A DNA stretch of 64,000 nt, from NCBI RefSeq assembly GCF_027570075.1, contig NZ_JAKMUS010000003.1, positions 1 to 64,000 on the forward strand, in the 5' to 3' direction. Source of the stretch: Corynebacterium meitnerae (lineage in GTDB: Bacteria > Actinomycetota > Actinomycetes > Mycobacteriales > Mycobacteriaceae). A program made the position numbers and the translations under genes. The notes beneath the pieces are model-generated. The model ran no database searches. It was not told the DNA's origin and saw nothing but the letters and a program-made list of their open reading frames with translations. Shown one piece after another: positions 9,486 to 18,781 of this stretch (the first letter of the stretch is position 1; the number at the start of each line of letters is the position of its first letter).

Positions 9486-10667
9486 ATGAACCCCGCCGAT
9501 CACACACCGCCCGTTTCACTCAACGTCACGCAAGGCGTACTCAAGCACATGCTTGACGACGCAATCTCCCTGGTCAACTTGGAAACCTACAGCTTCGACA
9601 AACCTGCGCTGAATGAGGGGTTGGAGGGGTTGCTGGGGCTCGTCGATAAGCGACTTGGCGCACCCGATGAGCAGGAACGATTCAGCGGCGGCGAGTACGG
9701 CGATGTTGTGGTGCGCACGTATCACGGCACCGCGCCTGGCCGCGTGGTTATCGCTGGCCACTATGACACGGTGTGGCCGGCCGGCACGGTCGCGGCGTGG
9801 AATCCGCCGCCCCACGACGATCCGCGCGAGCGTCTCTCCGGCCCGGGCCTCTTCGACATGAAGATCGGCCTCACCCAGGGCATTTGGGCGCTCAAATTGC
9901 TTCGCGACGCCTCTCTCCCCCACCCCGACGTCACCTACATTTTTAACGGCGACGAGGAGATCGGCTCCCCCGCCTCTCAGCACATCATCGAGGATGCAGC
10001 GCGCGGCGCGGATGCCGCATTCGTCCTGGAGGCCAGCGTCGACGGCAACGTGAAGGTCGCGCGCAAAGGCATCGGTGACATCACCGTCACTGCCACGGGC
10101 ATCGAGGCACACGCGGGCCTGGAACCGGAGAAAGGCGCCAGCGCCATCATCGCGCTCATGGAATTTTGCCTCGAAGCCGCGAAACTCGGCGATGCGGCGA
10201 AGGGCACCACGGTCAACGTCGGCGTGATCACCGGCGGTTCGGGGGCCAACGTTGTCGCGGGAACAGCCTCCGCGAAGATCGACGTCCGCCACTGGATCCC
10301 GGAGGAAACAAAGCGTATCGACGCCGCCCTTAACTCCATCACCCCCACCGATCCCCGCGTGACCATCTCCGTGACAAGCAGCTGGAACCGCCCGCCCATG
10401 CAGCACACCGCGGGGACGGAGGCACTGTTCCAGATCCTGAAAACCCAAGCATCTCGGTTGGGGCATGACGGGCTGGAAGGCATCGCCGTCGGCGGTGGCT
10501 CCGATGCCAACTTCATCTCCGCCATCGGCGTTCCTGTCGTGTGTGGCCTCGGCGCCGGCGGTGCTGGCGCGCACGCCCGCTACGAGTACATCTACCCGGA
10601 CTCCGTGCCGTTCTTCACCGCCCTGCTGGCAAACGCCATCGCGTCGATCAACGGGCCGATCCTCTAA
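9486..10667 (+). CDS. M20 family zinc metallopeptidase (carboxypeptidase/deacylase-like)
   Basis: This 393-aa protein has the M20 zinc and catalytic motifs in order: AGHYDTVW (metal His and catalytic Asp), GLFDMK (bridging Asp), FNGDEEIGS (catalytic Glu pair) and GGGSDANF. It matches the glutamate carboxypeptidase / ArgE-DapE group. A small dimerisation domain is expected around residues 190-300 (GIEAHAGLEPEKGAS). The true substrate, an N-acyl amino acid or a peptide, cannot be assigned. The start ATG 9486 has CAGAAT 7 nt upstream, close to a leaderless promoter. It contains one CGTCGATAAGC word (9641-9651). A strong hairpin follows the stop. Confidence 0.9.
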   Translation: MNPADHTPPVSLNVTQGVLKHMLDDAISLVNLETYSFDKPALNEGLEGLLGLVDKRLGAPDEQERFSGGEYGDVVVRTYHGTAPGRVVIAGHYDTVWPAGTVAAWNPPPHDDPRERLSGPGLFDMKIGLTQGIWALKLLRDASLPHPDVTYIFNGDEEIGSPASQHIIEDAARGADAAFVLEASVDGNVKVARKGIGDITVTATGIEAHAGLEPEKGASAIIALMEFCLEAAKLGDAAKGTTVNVGVITGGSGANVVAGTASAKIDVRHWIPEETKRIDAALNSITPTDPRVTISVTSSWNRPPMQHTAGTEALFQILKTQASRLGHDGLEGIAVGGGSDANFISAIGVPVVCGLGAGGAGAHARYEYIYPDSVPFFTALLANAIASINGPIL

Positions 10668-10672
10668 AACAC

Positions 10673-10696
10673 GAAAGGGCCCCGCGGGGCCCTTTC
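10673..10696. terminator. Bidirectional hairpin terminator
   Basis: GAAAGGGCCCC (10673-10683) pairs with 10686-10696 almost without a loop. It lies 6 nt after the M20 stop and about 30 nt beyond the end of the convergent surface protein gene, so it can stop transcription from both sides. It lacks a long T-run. Confidence 0.75.
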
Positions 10697-10728
10697 AAAT
10701 CTTCTCAGCGCGTTAGACCTGTAGCTAC

Positions 10729-12144
10729 TTAGAACGGCAACTTGATGTAGCCGTGATCCTTCAGCCAGTTACCAACACCCACAAGGCCGATCAGCCCCAA
10801 GAACACCGAGAACGCAATCAGCAGCCCCTTGAACACCGGGTTAGAGGACAGCTCCCCCTGAGCAGATCCTTCACTCGAATTCGACGGCTCCGGCTCCTGG
10901 TCCGGAGTCGGCTCCGTCTTCGTAGTCGGCGTTGGTTCCGTAGGAGCCTCCTCGGTAGAGGTCTCCTCTGTGCTGGTTTCCTCCGAGGTGGGCTCTTCCT
11001 TCGTCGGCTCTTCCTTCGTCGGTTCAGTCGTCGACGGAGGGGTGGTTTCTTCCGAAGTCGAAGGCTCCGGCTCCTTGGTCGGCTCCGGTTCCGGTGTTGG
11101 TTCCGGTTCCGGGGTCGGCTCCTGCGATGGCTCCTTCGTCGTCGAGCTCTCAGACAACTCAGCCTTAGTAGTCTCAGTCGGCGAAGCAGGCGTGGTTTCC
11201 TTCGAAGTTGAAGGTTCCGGGCTCGGTTCCGGCTCCTTCGTCGGCTCCGGTTCTGGAGTTGGTTCTGGTTCCGGGGTGGGCTCCGGCTTCTCAACAATCG
11301 TTACAGCAGGGAACGGCGTTGCCGGCGCCTTCTTGGCGCCCTTACCCGTGTAATCCTGAGACAGGCCGCAACGGGTCAGCGCATTCACTGCCTTCTCCCA
11401 CCAAAGAACCTTGGTTGTACCCCTTACAAGACCCTGCACGAATGCGTCGGGGGCGGAATCCTTCGCGTTTGTTTCGCGGATCGTCGGCTGGGCAGTACTT
11501 CCTGGAGCCCCCGTAGCCTTCAGCTTCAAAGTCACCTTAGGCAGCTTTCCGCTCTTGGTGTCACCGGCATTGAAATGCGCTCCACCGTAGTACCAACGGC
11601 TGGTATTGTTCGGCACCCACTCTGCAGGATTATCACCAACCGGCTTTCCTGTGAAGCCTACGGGGCCAACAGCTTTAGAATCAGTGCGTCGATTCTCACC
11701 GACGAAGCGTAGGCGGTTACCGTCCTGCAGAACATTGAACTTTAGTGGAGTGTTCTTATCGTAATCAACGGAGACGAGCTCAACATTCTTCGGCAGATCG
11801 ATCCAGAGATTCGCCTGCGAAAGAAAAGTGACATTCACCGTCTTACCCTTAGCAGTAATTGTCTTTGGAACAACGACAGTGCCCGGGTCGATCACATATT
11901 CAAACTCATCACCGACCTCAACAGTCTCCGGAGCGGTGGCCTTCATCGTGAGCGCGAAAGTACTACTCATGTCCACGCCGCCTTTTTGGCCACTGGCCCC
12001 TCCCATGGGGTGCACGTAGCACGCCAGCGGCAGCTTGACGTCCGTGGTCTTGGTCTCTGCTTCAGCCTGCGGGGCGGTGAGGGTGCCCGCGGCGATGGCG
12101 CTGGCGGCGAGGCCTGCGACGGCAGTGCGGAAAATCCTTTTCAC
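10729..12144 (-). CDS. Surface protein with Pro/Glu/Thr-rich repeat stalk
   Basis: The 471-aa protein has a signal peptide (cleavage near AEAET, residue 29), a globular domain to about residue 275 with few Cys, and a long low-complexity stalk of PEPTPEPEPTKEPEPS-like units (about 285-430). A C-terminal hydrophobic helix follows (GLLIAFSVFLGLIGLVGVG), then a short tail (KDHGYIKLPF). There is no LPxTG motif, so it is probably held by its own helix, not by sortase. The stalk contains two long near-copies, a substrate for length variation. The GTG start at 12144 has AGGAG 6 nt upstream. I do not recognise the globular domain; an adhesin or envelope role is inference. Confidence 0.8.
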   Translation of the reverse strand: MKRIFRTAVAGLAASAIAAGTLTAPQAEAETKTTDVKLPLACYVHPMGGASGQKGGVDMSSTFALTMKATAPETVEVGDEFEYVIDPGTVVVPKTITAKGKTVNVTFLSQANLWIDLPKNVELVSVDYDKNTPLKFNVLQDGNRLRFVGENRRTDSKAVGPVGFTGKPVGDNPAEWVPNNTSRWYYGGAHFNAGDTKSGKLPKVTLKLKATGAPGSTAQPTIRETNAKDSAPDAFVQGLVRGTTKVLWWEKAVNALTRCGLSQDYTGKGAKKAPATPFPAVTIVEKPEPTPEPEPTPEPEPTKEPEPSPEPSTSKETTPASPTETTKAELSESSTTKEPSQEPTPEPEPTPEPEPTKEPEPSTSEETTPPSTTEPTKEEPTKEEPTSEETSTEETSTEEAPTEPTPTTKTEPTPDQEPEPSNSSEGSAQGELSSNPVFKGLLIAFSVFLGLIGLVGVGNWLKDHGYIKLPF

Positions 12145-12326
12145 TTGTCACTCCTATGAGATAAATCTGAACAAATGCTGAGCGATGAGTGTCAGCGGGT
12201 ACTTAGTCGCACGTCGCGTCGTCAGGCGACACGAATGTTTACAGTGTAAATGATCCGTTTAGTTACATTGTGAAGGATCCACTTTGGAGTGAGAAAGCGC
12301 CCATTAACGGCGCAAATGAGTTTTTG
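12145..12326. other. Intergenic region upstream of the surface protein
   Basis: This 180-nt gap is more AT-rich than its surroundings and must hold the promoter of the minus-strand surface protein gene. It contains the palindrome TTTACAGTGTAAA (12238-12250), a possible regulator site, and a second partial copy of TTACANTGTGAA around 12263. No gene is seen. Confidence 0.4.
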
Positions 12327-12400
12327 TGGGGCCAGCGGGGCTCGAACCCGCGACCAACGGATTATGAGTCCGCGGCTCTAACCGACTGAGCTATAGCCCC
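12327..12400 (-). tRNA. tRNA with CAT anticodon (Met or Ile2)
   Basis: The minus strand gives acceptor stem GGGGCTA/TGGCCCC, D-arm AGCTCAGTCGGTTAGAG, anticodon loop CTCATAA (CAT) and T-arm GGGTTCGAGCCC, 74 nt in all. CCA is not encoded (CAA follows the discriminator A). A CAT anticodon can be elongator Met or lysidine-modified Ile2 reading AUA. The TTGGTCGC variable region resembles Ile2 of other bacteria. It lacks the usual initiator features, so it is unlikely to be fMet. I could not settle identity. Confidence 0.9.
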
Positions 12401-12593
12401 TCGTCGCCAGATTGGAATCGCTTCCATCAGACGGTGCGTTGAATGAGTATAACCATGCCGCTTTGATGCCCCTATTGATAGCCCGAATATTGCTTGCACG
12501 CTGGCGATTTGTCCTCCCATGAAGAAAGGCGCTAGAGTATCACTTCGTTGCACGGAACGAGGTACACACCAAGGCCGTGAAGCGAAAATTTAA

Positions 12594-12666
12594 TCCCGCA
12601 TAGCTCAGTTGGCAGAGCATTCGACTGTTAATCGAAGGGTCACTGGTTCGAGCCCAGTTGCGGGAG
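12594..12666 (+). tRNA. tRNA-Asn (anticodon GTT)
   Basis: Acceptor stem TCCCGCA/TGCGGGA, D-arm AGCTCAGTTGGCAGAGC, anticodon loop CTGTTAA (GTT, asparagine), T-arm CTGGTTCGAGCCCAG and discriminator G make a complete 73-nt cloverleaf. CCA is not encoded. An intrinsic terminator follows within 10 nt. A possible -10 TAGAGT sits near 12533. Confidence 0.96.
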
Positions 12667-12674
12667 CAAACACC

Positions 12675-12704
12675 ACCCAGCGCATGACCGCGCTGGGTTT
12701 TTTC
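12675..12704 (+). terminator. Intrinsic terminator of tRNA-Asn
   Basis: ACCCAGCGC (12675-12683) pairs with GCGCTGGGT (12690-12698) across a 6-nt loop and is followed directly by TTTTTC, a classic rho-independent terminator. Confidence 0.9.
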
Positions 12705-12755
12705 TTTTCTCCCCCGTCGCTGTCGTGGGGCGAGGGAACCGGTAGGCTCGTTGCC

Positions 12756-13025
12756 ATGATCCAGTTCGTCGTCGGAGCAGCAGCAGGTTATGTCTTTGGT
12801 ACTAAAGCGGGACGTAAGCGCTACCACCAGATTGTGAACACCACGCAGAAGGTGGTGAATTCGCCTGTGACGCAGCAGGCGCTTCGTTCGACGCGCAAGG
12901 CGATTGCTAATTCCCTCGACCCGGATCCGCGCATGCGTGAGGTGAAGGATCTACGCAAGGGCCGTGGCCGTGGCAAGACCGTGGACACGAATGAGCCGCA
13001 GATCTACGAGCCGGACGAGGACTAA
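12756..13025 (+). CDS. Small YtxH-like/actinobacterial hypothetical protein
   Basis: This 89-aa protein starts MIQFVVGAAAGYVFGTKAGRK, a short hydrophobic Gly/Ala-rich segment followed by a basic helix, like the YtxH-type small membrane-associated proteins. The C-terminus is charged (KGRGRGKTVDTNEPQIYEPDED). Function unknown. TAGGCT lies 7 nt before the ATG, suggesting a leaderless mRNA. It ends 18 nt from the convergent ppx gene. Confidence 0.75.
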   Translation: MIQFVVGAAAGYVFGTKAGRKRYHQIVNTTQKVVNSPVTQQALRSTRKAIANSLDPDPRMREVKDLRKGRGRGKTVDTNEPQIYEPDED

Positions 13026-13043
13026 AGCCCTATGCCAGATCCG

Positions 13044-13997
13044 TTAAACAAGCCCAGCGACGATGCCGTCGAGGATGTCCTTCTCACTGATGATGAAGGA
13101 GTCGACCCGGCCAGCGGAGCGGCCATGGAATGTATGCATGAGCTGCTCCACAATCACGGCGCCTGAACCAATCACGTCAGCACGCCCTGGGTGCATGACC
13201 GGGTTTTCTTTGCGCTGAGCCGATGTTTGGGCGCGCAGCTTGGCAGTGGTTTCACCCATCCGCTCAAAGCTGATCTCAGACATGTGAATGGCCTCGGGGT
13301 CATACTCCCCCAGCTCCTGCGCCAAGGCGGACAGTGTGGTGAATGTGCCCGCACATCCCACTACCGTCACTGCCTCATCCAGCGGCACATGCGCGGCAGC
13401 TTCCGCGATCTTCTCATCGACATAATGGCGCGCCCGCGCCGTCTCTTCCTCCGTTGCCGGATCGCTGACCATGATGCGCTCGGTCAGCCGGACACAGCCC
13501 ATCTGCGTGGAATACGCGCCAGCGATGTCACGCGCATGCTTACCGACGATAAACTCCGTCGACCCACCCCCCAGATCAATCACGCACAAAGGCCCACGGG
13601 CGGAATCGACATCCACCGTCGCACCGGCAAAGGACAGCGCGGCTTCCTCTTCCCCGCTGATCACCTCGGCGACAGCACCCGGCTGGATCCGGCCGAGCAG
13701 CGCCGCCGTCATGGAGAAGAAGTCATCCCGGTTACTGGCATCACGCGTGGCGGAGGTAGCCACCATCCGCACGGATGTGACGCCTTCAGCAGACATCCGC
13801 TCCACGTAGCTCGCCAGCGCCTCACGCGTCCGTGCAATGGCGTCCGGGTGCAACTGCCCGGTAGCATCCACGCTCTGACCCAGCCGGACGATGGTGTTCT
13901 CACGCGTGATCTCGGTCAGCGCACCATCCTCGTCCACAGAACAGATAAGCAAGCGAATCGAGTTGGTACCGCAGTCAACGCCGGCGACGACGGGCAT
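13044..13997 (-). CDS. ppx: Exopolyphosphatase, Ppx/GppA family
   Basis: This 317-aa sugar-kinase-fold hydrolase removes terminal phosphates from polyphosphate or pppGpp. The N-terminal GVDCGTNSIRLLI is the phosphate-1 motif. VIDLGGGSTEFIVG near residue 135 is the phosphate-2 loop with the conserved Glu. It is shorter than E. coli Ppx/GppA (about 500 aa), as is usual for corynebacterial and mycobacterial forms lacking the C-terminal HD region. Its ATG overlaps the TAA of the DUF501 gene (TAATG), implying translational coupling in the order eno, FtsB-like, DUF501, ppx. Confidence 0.92.
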   Translation of the reverse strand: MPVVAGVDCGTNSIRLLICSVDEDGALTEITRENTIVRLGQSVDATGQLHPDAIARTREALASYVERMSAEGVTSVRMVATSATRDASNRDDFFSMTAALLGRIQPGAVAEVISGEEEAALSFAGATVDVDSARGPLCVIDLGGGSTEFIVGKHARDIAGAYSTQMGCVRLTERIMVSDPATEEETARARHYVDEKIAEAAAHVPLDEAVTVVGCAGTFTTLSALAQELGEYDPEAIHMSEISFERMGETTAKLRAQTSAQRKENPVMHPGRADVIGSGAVIVEQLMHTFHGRSAGRVDSFIISEKDILDGIVAGLV

Positions 13998-14566
13998 TAC
14001 TTCTCCCCCTGGAACTGCGCGGCTTGCTCCAAAGCGTCCTCAATACCCAAGTCCGCCAGAGTCGGCCAGTCCGCCGGGATCGCCGTGCCACGCAGGTCAC
14101 CGTGGTCCGCGGCCAGCGCCACAGCCTCCGTGCCCAAGCGCAGACGATCCGGCCCCTCAGCCAGGGCATACGCGATAAGAACGTGCAGGCACTTCACGCG
14201 GTCAGGCATGCCGCCACCGGAGAAATCCGTACCCAGATCATGGATCGCGTTGCGCTTGTCCAGGTAGTGGCGGTGCGCGGCCTCATAATCCGCCTTGAGC
14301 TCCGTATCAGTGTTCAAGCGGGCTTCCATCCACTTCATCACCTGCGCCACCTCCAGCCGCGAGGCCTCCGCCGTCAAACGCGGATCAGTGAGGTAGTAGA
14401 GGGTGGGAAAAGGGGTGCCATCATCAAGCTTCGGCTCCGTCATCACCACGGCAGGTTGGCCGTCAGGCGTGCGGTAAGAAATCTCAATCACACCGCGTGG
14501 CCTGCGCCCAAGTTGCTTCTCGACGACCCCCAGGTCCCTTTCCAAATCACACCCAAGTGCATCCAT
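13997..14566 (-). CDS. DUF501 family protein
   Basis: This 189-aa protein with LGRRPRGVIEISYRTPDGQP, LTDPRLTAEASRLE and a C-terminal HVLIAYALAEGPD segment matches the DUF501 family, which accompanies FtsB-like and Ppx genes in actinobacteria. Function unknown; conserved HDLGTDFSGGGMPDRVKCLH holds His, Cys and Asp that could bind metal. It starts 5 nt after the FtsB-like stop and overlaps ppx by one base, so it is in the middle of a tight operon. Confidence 0.88.
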   Translation of the reverse strand: MDALGCDLERDLGVVEKQLGRRPRGVIEISYRTPDGQPAVVMTEPKLDDGTPFPTLYYLTDPRLTAEASRLEVAQVMKWMEARLNTDTELKADYEAAHRHYLDKRNAIHDLGTDFSGGGMPDRVKCLHVLIAYALAEGPDRLRLGTEAVALAADHGDLRGTAIPADWPTLADLGIEDALEQAAQFQGEK

Positions 14567-14571
14567 GCCCG

Positions 14572-15123
14572 CTATTGTTCCACAGGCTCTGGTGCCTGCT
14601 CCTCAGCTGGCGGGTCTACGGGTACTTCCGGCACTTCACGCAAAGAGTCCCACAGGATCGTGGTCCACGGGGTATCCGGATCAACGCCGTCAGTGCGCTG
14701 GGTGGTCATGGCATCCACGTCCATGCGCGGATCAATGATGCGCCAGGCGGTCTCACCGGGCTCCATCATGCCGAGGCGACGGCGCGCTTCCTGCTTGGTG
14801 TACTCCGGATCGTTGTAGCGCTCAAACTGCTCTTCCAGGTCAGCCTTCTGTTCCTTCTTCGCCTCAATGGAAGCTTCGAGCCGCGCGATTTCAGCGCGTC
14901 CGGAGTAGTAGTTACGCAGTGGCACAGCGATGGCAATGAGCACGACGAGCACCACCGTGATCAGCACTGCCACACCCACGATGTCGCCCTTGAGCATGTC
15001 CACGCGCTTGCGCTTCGGTGCCGCAGCAGCCCGGCGCGCGGCGGCATCACGGCTTGCCACCGGAACGGTGGTGGGCACCTTGATACGGGGGCGGCGCTTG
15101 CCGGGTGTGGAAGATGTGGCCAT
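14572..15123 (-). CDS. FtsB/DivIC-type septum formation protein
   Basis: This 183-aa bitopic protein has a basic Ala-rich cytoplasmic N-terminus (about 45 aa), one transmembrane helix (IVGVAVLITVVLVVLIAIAVPL) and then a coiled coil (RAEIARLEASIEAKKEQKADLEEQ). The motif RRRLGMMEPGE follows, as in the DivIC/FtsB family, with a Pro/Glu-rich tail. The family helps assemble the FtsQLB divisome complex and activates septal wall synthesis. It follows eno in the same direction, as in mycobacteria. Expression from its own promoter is possible, since a 15-bp inverted repeat lies between it and eno. Confidence 0.88.
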   Translation of the reverse strand: MATSSTPGKRRPRIKVPTTVPVASRDAAARRAAAAPKRKRVDMLKGDIVGVAVLITVVLVVLIAIAVPLRNYYSGRAEIARLEASIEAKKEQKADLEEQFERYNDPEYTKQEARRRLGMMEPGETAWRIIDPRMDVDAMTTQRTDGVDPDTPWTTILWDSLREVPEVPVDPPAEEQAPEPVEQ

Positions 15124-15190
15124 AGTGACTGATTACTCTACCCGCCCTCAGACGTTTGACCCTGGCACGACGTGCGCTTGGGCAGGAAGA

Positions 15191-15254
15191 GTGAAGGATC
15201 TGACACCCTCCATTTCCGCGACCTGGCACTAAGGGGAGATGTCAGATCCTTCAC
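15191..15254. repeat. 15-bp perfect inverted repeat with 34-nt loop downstream of eno
   Basis: GTGAAGGATCTGACA (15191-15205) is perfectly complementary to 15240-15254. It lies 7 nt after the eno stop and before the FtsB-like gene. The long loop and lack of a T-run are unusual for an intrinsic terminator. It could be a processing or attenuation hairpin that separates the abundant eno message from the division gene. Confidence 0.6.
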
Positions 15255-15260
15255 CCTTGA

Positions 15261-16550
<1,290 letters not shown>

Positions 16551-16618
16551 TTACATCAGTGGTGGATTGTCCACGCCCAATTGTACGGAGGTCCGGGCCA
16601 CAACGTGAGGCTATTCCC

Positions 16619-17458
16619 CTATCTGAGCGCTGCCTGCCTCAACGCATAGTTCGCAGCAGCATCACGCACACGCGCAAGATAGTCATTGGAGTGGTTGTAA
16701 CCCAAGATGGCAGACTGCCAATCCTCCGCAGTACTCAAGTCACGTCCCCCGCTACACAGCAGGTTTGCTGCACCTAACGCAGCATCATCGATTTGTTGCG
16801 GATCGGCATAGCCATCCCCATTCGCATCGCGCCCAAAACGGTTCCACGATTCAGGGATGAACTGCATGGGACCAACAGCACGATCAAACTCGGTGTCATT
16901 ATCAAAGTGCCCGTTATCCGTGTCCAGGATGCGCGCAAACCCCTGCGTCCCGTCAAGGGCGGGCCCCACGATCGGCGGCACAACGACACCGTTGGCATCA
17001 AGCTCAGCTGCGTCGAAAAGCTTCCCCGTGTACGTGCCATGGCGAGTTTCCACCCACCCAATTCCAGCGAGCGTATTCCATTGCAGATTGCACCCGGGCC
17101 ACGCTTCCGCCGCGATAAGCGCAGCATTGCCGTATGCACGCACTGCCTGCGGGTCCATATTCGTGTCCTCCGCAATAGGTTCCGCCCATTCCGCCAGCAG
17201 ATCGGACGTACGGCCTGGACCGTGCACATCAATAGCTGGCGGCGCAACCGCTGCGGCTGGGGGCACATCCGTTGGCACCGGGCGGCGGTTTGAGCCCGGG
17301 GTGTCAATTCCGAACAGACTGATCACCCAGAAAGACAACACGATGATCAGCACAATCACCATCAGCACAGCAAGTACAGCACTGCACCCGCAACCAAGAG
17401 CGGATCTGCCAGCGCTTCTTCTACGCCGGCGCCGTGGCTGAAATCTGGGTGTCGTCAC
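16619..17458 (-). CDS. Membrane-anchored lytic transglycosylase
   Basis: This 279-aa protein has a basic Arg-rich N-terminus, one transmembrane signal anchor (AVLAVLMVIVLIIVLSFWV), a Pro/Ala linker and an MltB-type SLT domain. IGWVETRHGTY carries the catalytic Glu, and AVGPMQFIPESWNRFGRD and GAANLLCSGGRDL are typical of the family. It cleaves peptidoglycan glycan strands with 1,6-anhydro ring formation at the outer face of the membrane. It corresponds in position to LpqU beside eno in Mycobacterium, but has no lipobox. GTG 17458 has TAGAGT 8 nt upstream, consistent with a leaderless start. Confidence 0.9.
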   Translation of the reverse strand: MTTPRFQPRRRRRRSAGRSALGCGCSAVLAVLMVIVLIIVLSFWVISLFGIDTPGSNRRPVPTDVPPAAAVAPPAIDVHGPGRTSDLLAEWAEPIAEDTNMDPQAVRAYGNAALIAAEAWPGCNLQWNTLAGIGWVETRHGTYTGKLFDAAELDANGVVVPPIVGPALDGTQGFARILDTDNGHFDNDTEFDRAVGPMQFIPESWNRFGRDANGDGYADPQQIDDAALGAANLLCSGGRDLSTAEDWQSAILGYNHSNDYLARVRDAAANYALRQAALR

Positions 17459-17611
17459 GGTCGCTCACTCTACAGACCCGTCACGACTTTCCGGCTGACC
17501 CGCGGGGGTAGCGCAAGAAACAGTAGTAACAATTTTCACTTGCGTCACTGTAGTATCAATGTTCGTCTTGAAAACAACCCTCATATCACCGTGAAAGGAC
17601 ACCACTTCCCC

Positions 17612-18052
17612 ATGCGTATCCGTACCGCCGCTATCACCGCCGCTCTCGCCGCTACCGTCGCCGGTGGCGCTATCACCGCCACCAAGGCCGACGCCCAGAA
17701 CAACACCCTTGAGCTGCTCAAGGCCTTCAATGGCAACATCGCCACCCTTGACTGCAACGCTGTTGGCTCCATCCTTCGCGCCACCAACATGGCCAAGGGT
17801 GACACCACCCGCGGCCAGCTGGTAACCAACCTGAACACCTCCTTCGGTGCTGACGCCACCACCAAGCTGCTCACCGCACCGACCATCAACGCTGTTGCAG
17901 ACCGCGCACTCGCATGCGGCGTAGTCAAGGCAGACCCGGCAACCCCGCAGAGCCAGATCATTGACTTCGCCTCCAAGCTCTCCGCTGACGCAGGCCTGCC
18001 TGAGCTGCGCAACGTCCTGCCGGCAGTCGCACCAGCGGGCAGCAGCTTCTAA
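17612..18052 (+). CDS. Small secreted hypothetical protein
   Basis: This 146-aa protein has a clean signal peptide (MRIRTAAITAALAATVAGG, cleavage near ADAQ at residue 28) and a mature helical domain of about 118 residues with two Cys (LDCNAVG and LACGVV), probably one disulfide. I do not recognise the family. AAAGGA lies about 13 nt before the ATG. A good -10 TAGTAT at 17551-17556 gives a leader of about 50 nt, unlike the leaderless genes around it. An own terminator follows. It sits between the transglycosylase and mazG and is probably expressed alone. Confidence 0.8.
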   Translation: MRIRTAAITAALAATVAGGAITATKADAQNNTLELLKAFNGNIATLDCNAVGSILRATNMAKGDTTRGQLVTNLNTSFGADATTKLLTAPTINAVADRALACGVVKADPATPQSQIIDFASKLSADAGLPELRNVLPAVAPAGSSF

Positions 18053-18073
18053 GAGCACACCCGCCAAAGAATT

Positions 18074-18123
18074 CAGCCGCTTCCCCTCCCCGCACATGTC
18101 GGGGTGGAGCAGCGGCTGTTTGC
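18074..18123 (+). terminator. Terminator between the secreted protein gene and mazG
   Basis: An outer stem CAGCCGCT (18074-18081) / AGCGGCTG (18111-18118) encloses an inner CCCCG/CGGGG stem, and TTTGCTTTC follows. It can serve the upstream plus-strand gene and possibly mazG from the other side. Confidence 0.75.
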
Positions 18124-18131
18124 TTTCACAT

Positions 18132-18752
18132 TTATTCGGCGGACTTTTCCTTACGCTTGCCCTCTTCCCACAAGCGGTCTTGCTTATCGACGGACACCGT
18201 ACCCGTCGACCCATCAAACAAGTACGGTGCACGGTTCTTCATCTTGTCCACGAAGGCCTGGGCAACGTCGGGAAATGCAAATGCACCACGTTCGTCTGCG
18301 AGCTCCGCGTGGAATAAGACCTGCAGGAACAGATCCGACAGTTCCTTCTTCAGCTCCTCGTCACTGTGCTTCCCCTGCACCGCATCGATGAGTTCCTGTG
18401 TTTCCTGCTTGAGATACTCAAGCAGGCTTTCATGCGTTTGGGCTTTCTCCCACTCACCGCGGGCGCGCGCCTCGTGCATGACTGCCTGCGCCTTATGGAG
18501 CGGATCTTTCAGCGACGCTGCCTCCACGACGATCTCCCCACTCTCAATACGTTCCTTCACCAGCGGGTCGTTGACATCGGTGGTAACCAGAGTTCCCACA
18601 CCAGTTGGATCCTCACTGCGAGCCAGATCCCCGAAATTCCAGCGCACACTCACCGGCACTTCATCGGTGTATGCAACCGGACTTTGCACCCCTACAGCTG
18701 CCTGCAGAGGAATCATGTCGGGCCAACGGGGATCCAGAACCAAAACGCTCAT
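18132..18752 (-). CDS. mazG: MazG nucleoside triphosphate pyrophosphohydrolase
   Basis: MazG hydrolyses (d)NTPs to NMP and pyrophosphate and removes damaged or signalling nucleotides. The 206-aa chain has the all-alpha NTP-PPase domain in its second half, with metal ligands spaced as EETQELIDAV ... EELKKELSDLFLQVLFHA, and the N-terminal 80 residues form a separate region as in mycobacterial MazG. TAAGAT lies 7 nt before the ATG, suggesting a leaderless mRNA. dnaG ends 29 nt upstream in the same direction. One CGTCGATAAGC word lies in the gene (18182-18192). Confidence 0.9.
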   Translation of the reverse strand: MSVLVLDPRWPDMIPLQAAVGVQSPVAYTDEVPVSVRWNFGDLARSEDPTGVGTLVTTDVNDPLVKERIESGEIVVEAASLKDPLHKAQAVMHEARARGEWEKAQTHESLLEYLKQETQELIDAVQGKHSDEELKKELSDLFLQVLFHAELADERGAFAFPDVAQAFVDKMKNRAPYLFDGSTGTVSVDKQDRLWEEGKRKEKSAE

Positions 18753-18781
18753 GGAACCGATCTTAGAATGAGCACGATCTC

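Noticed and set aside
10729..12144. LPxTG sortase anchoring of the surface protein
   Set aside because: No LPxTG-like motif is present between the stalk and the C-terminal helix.
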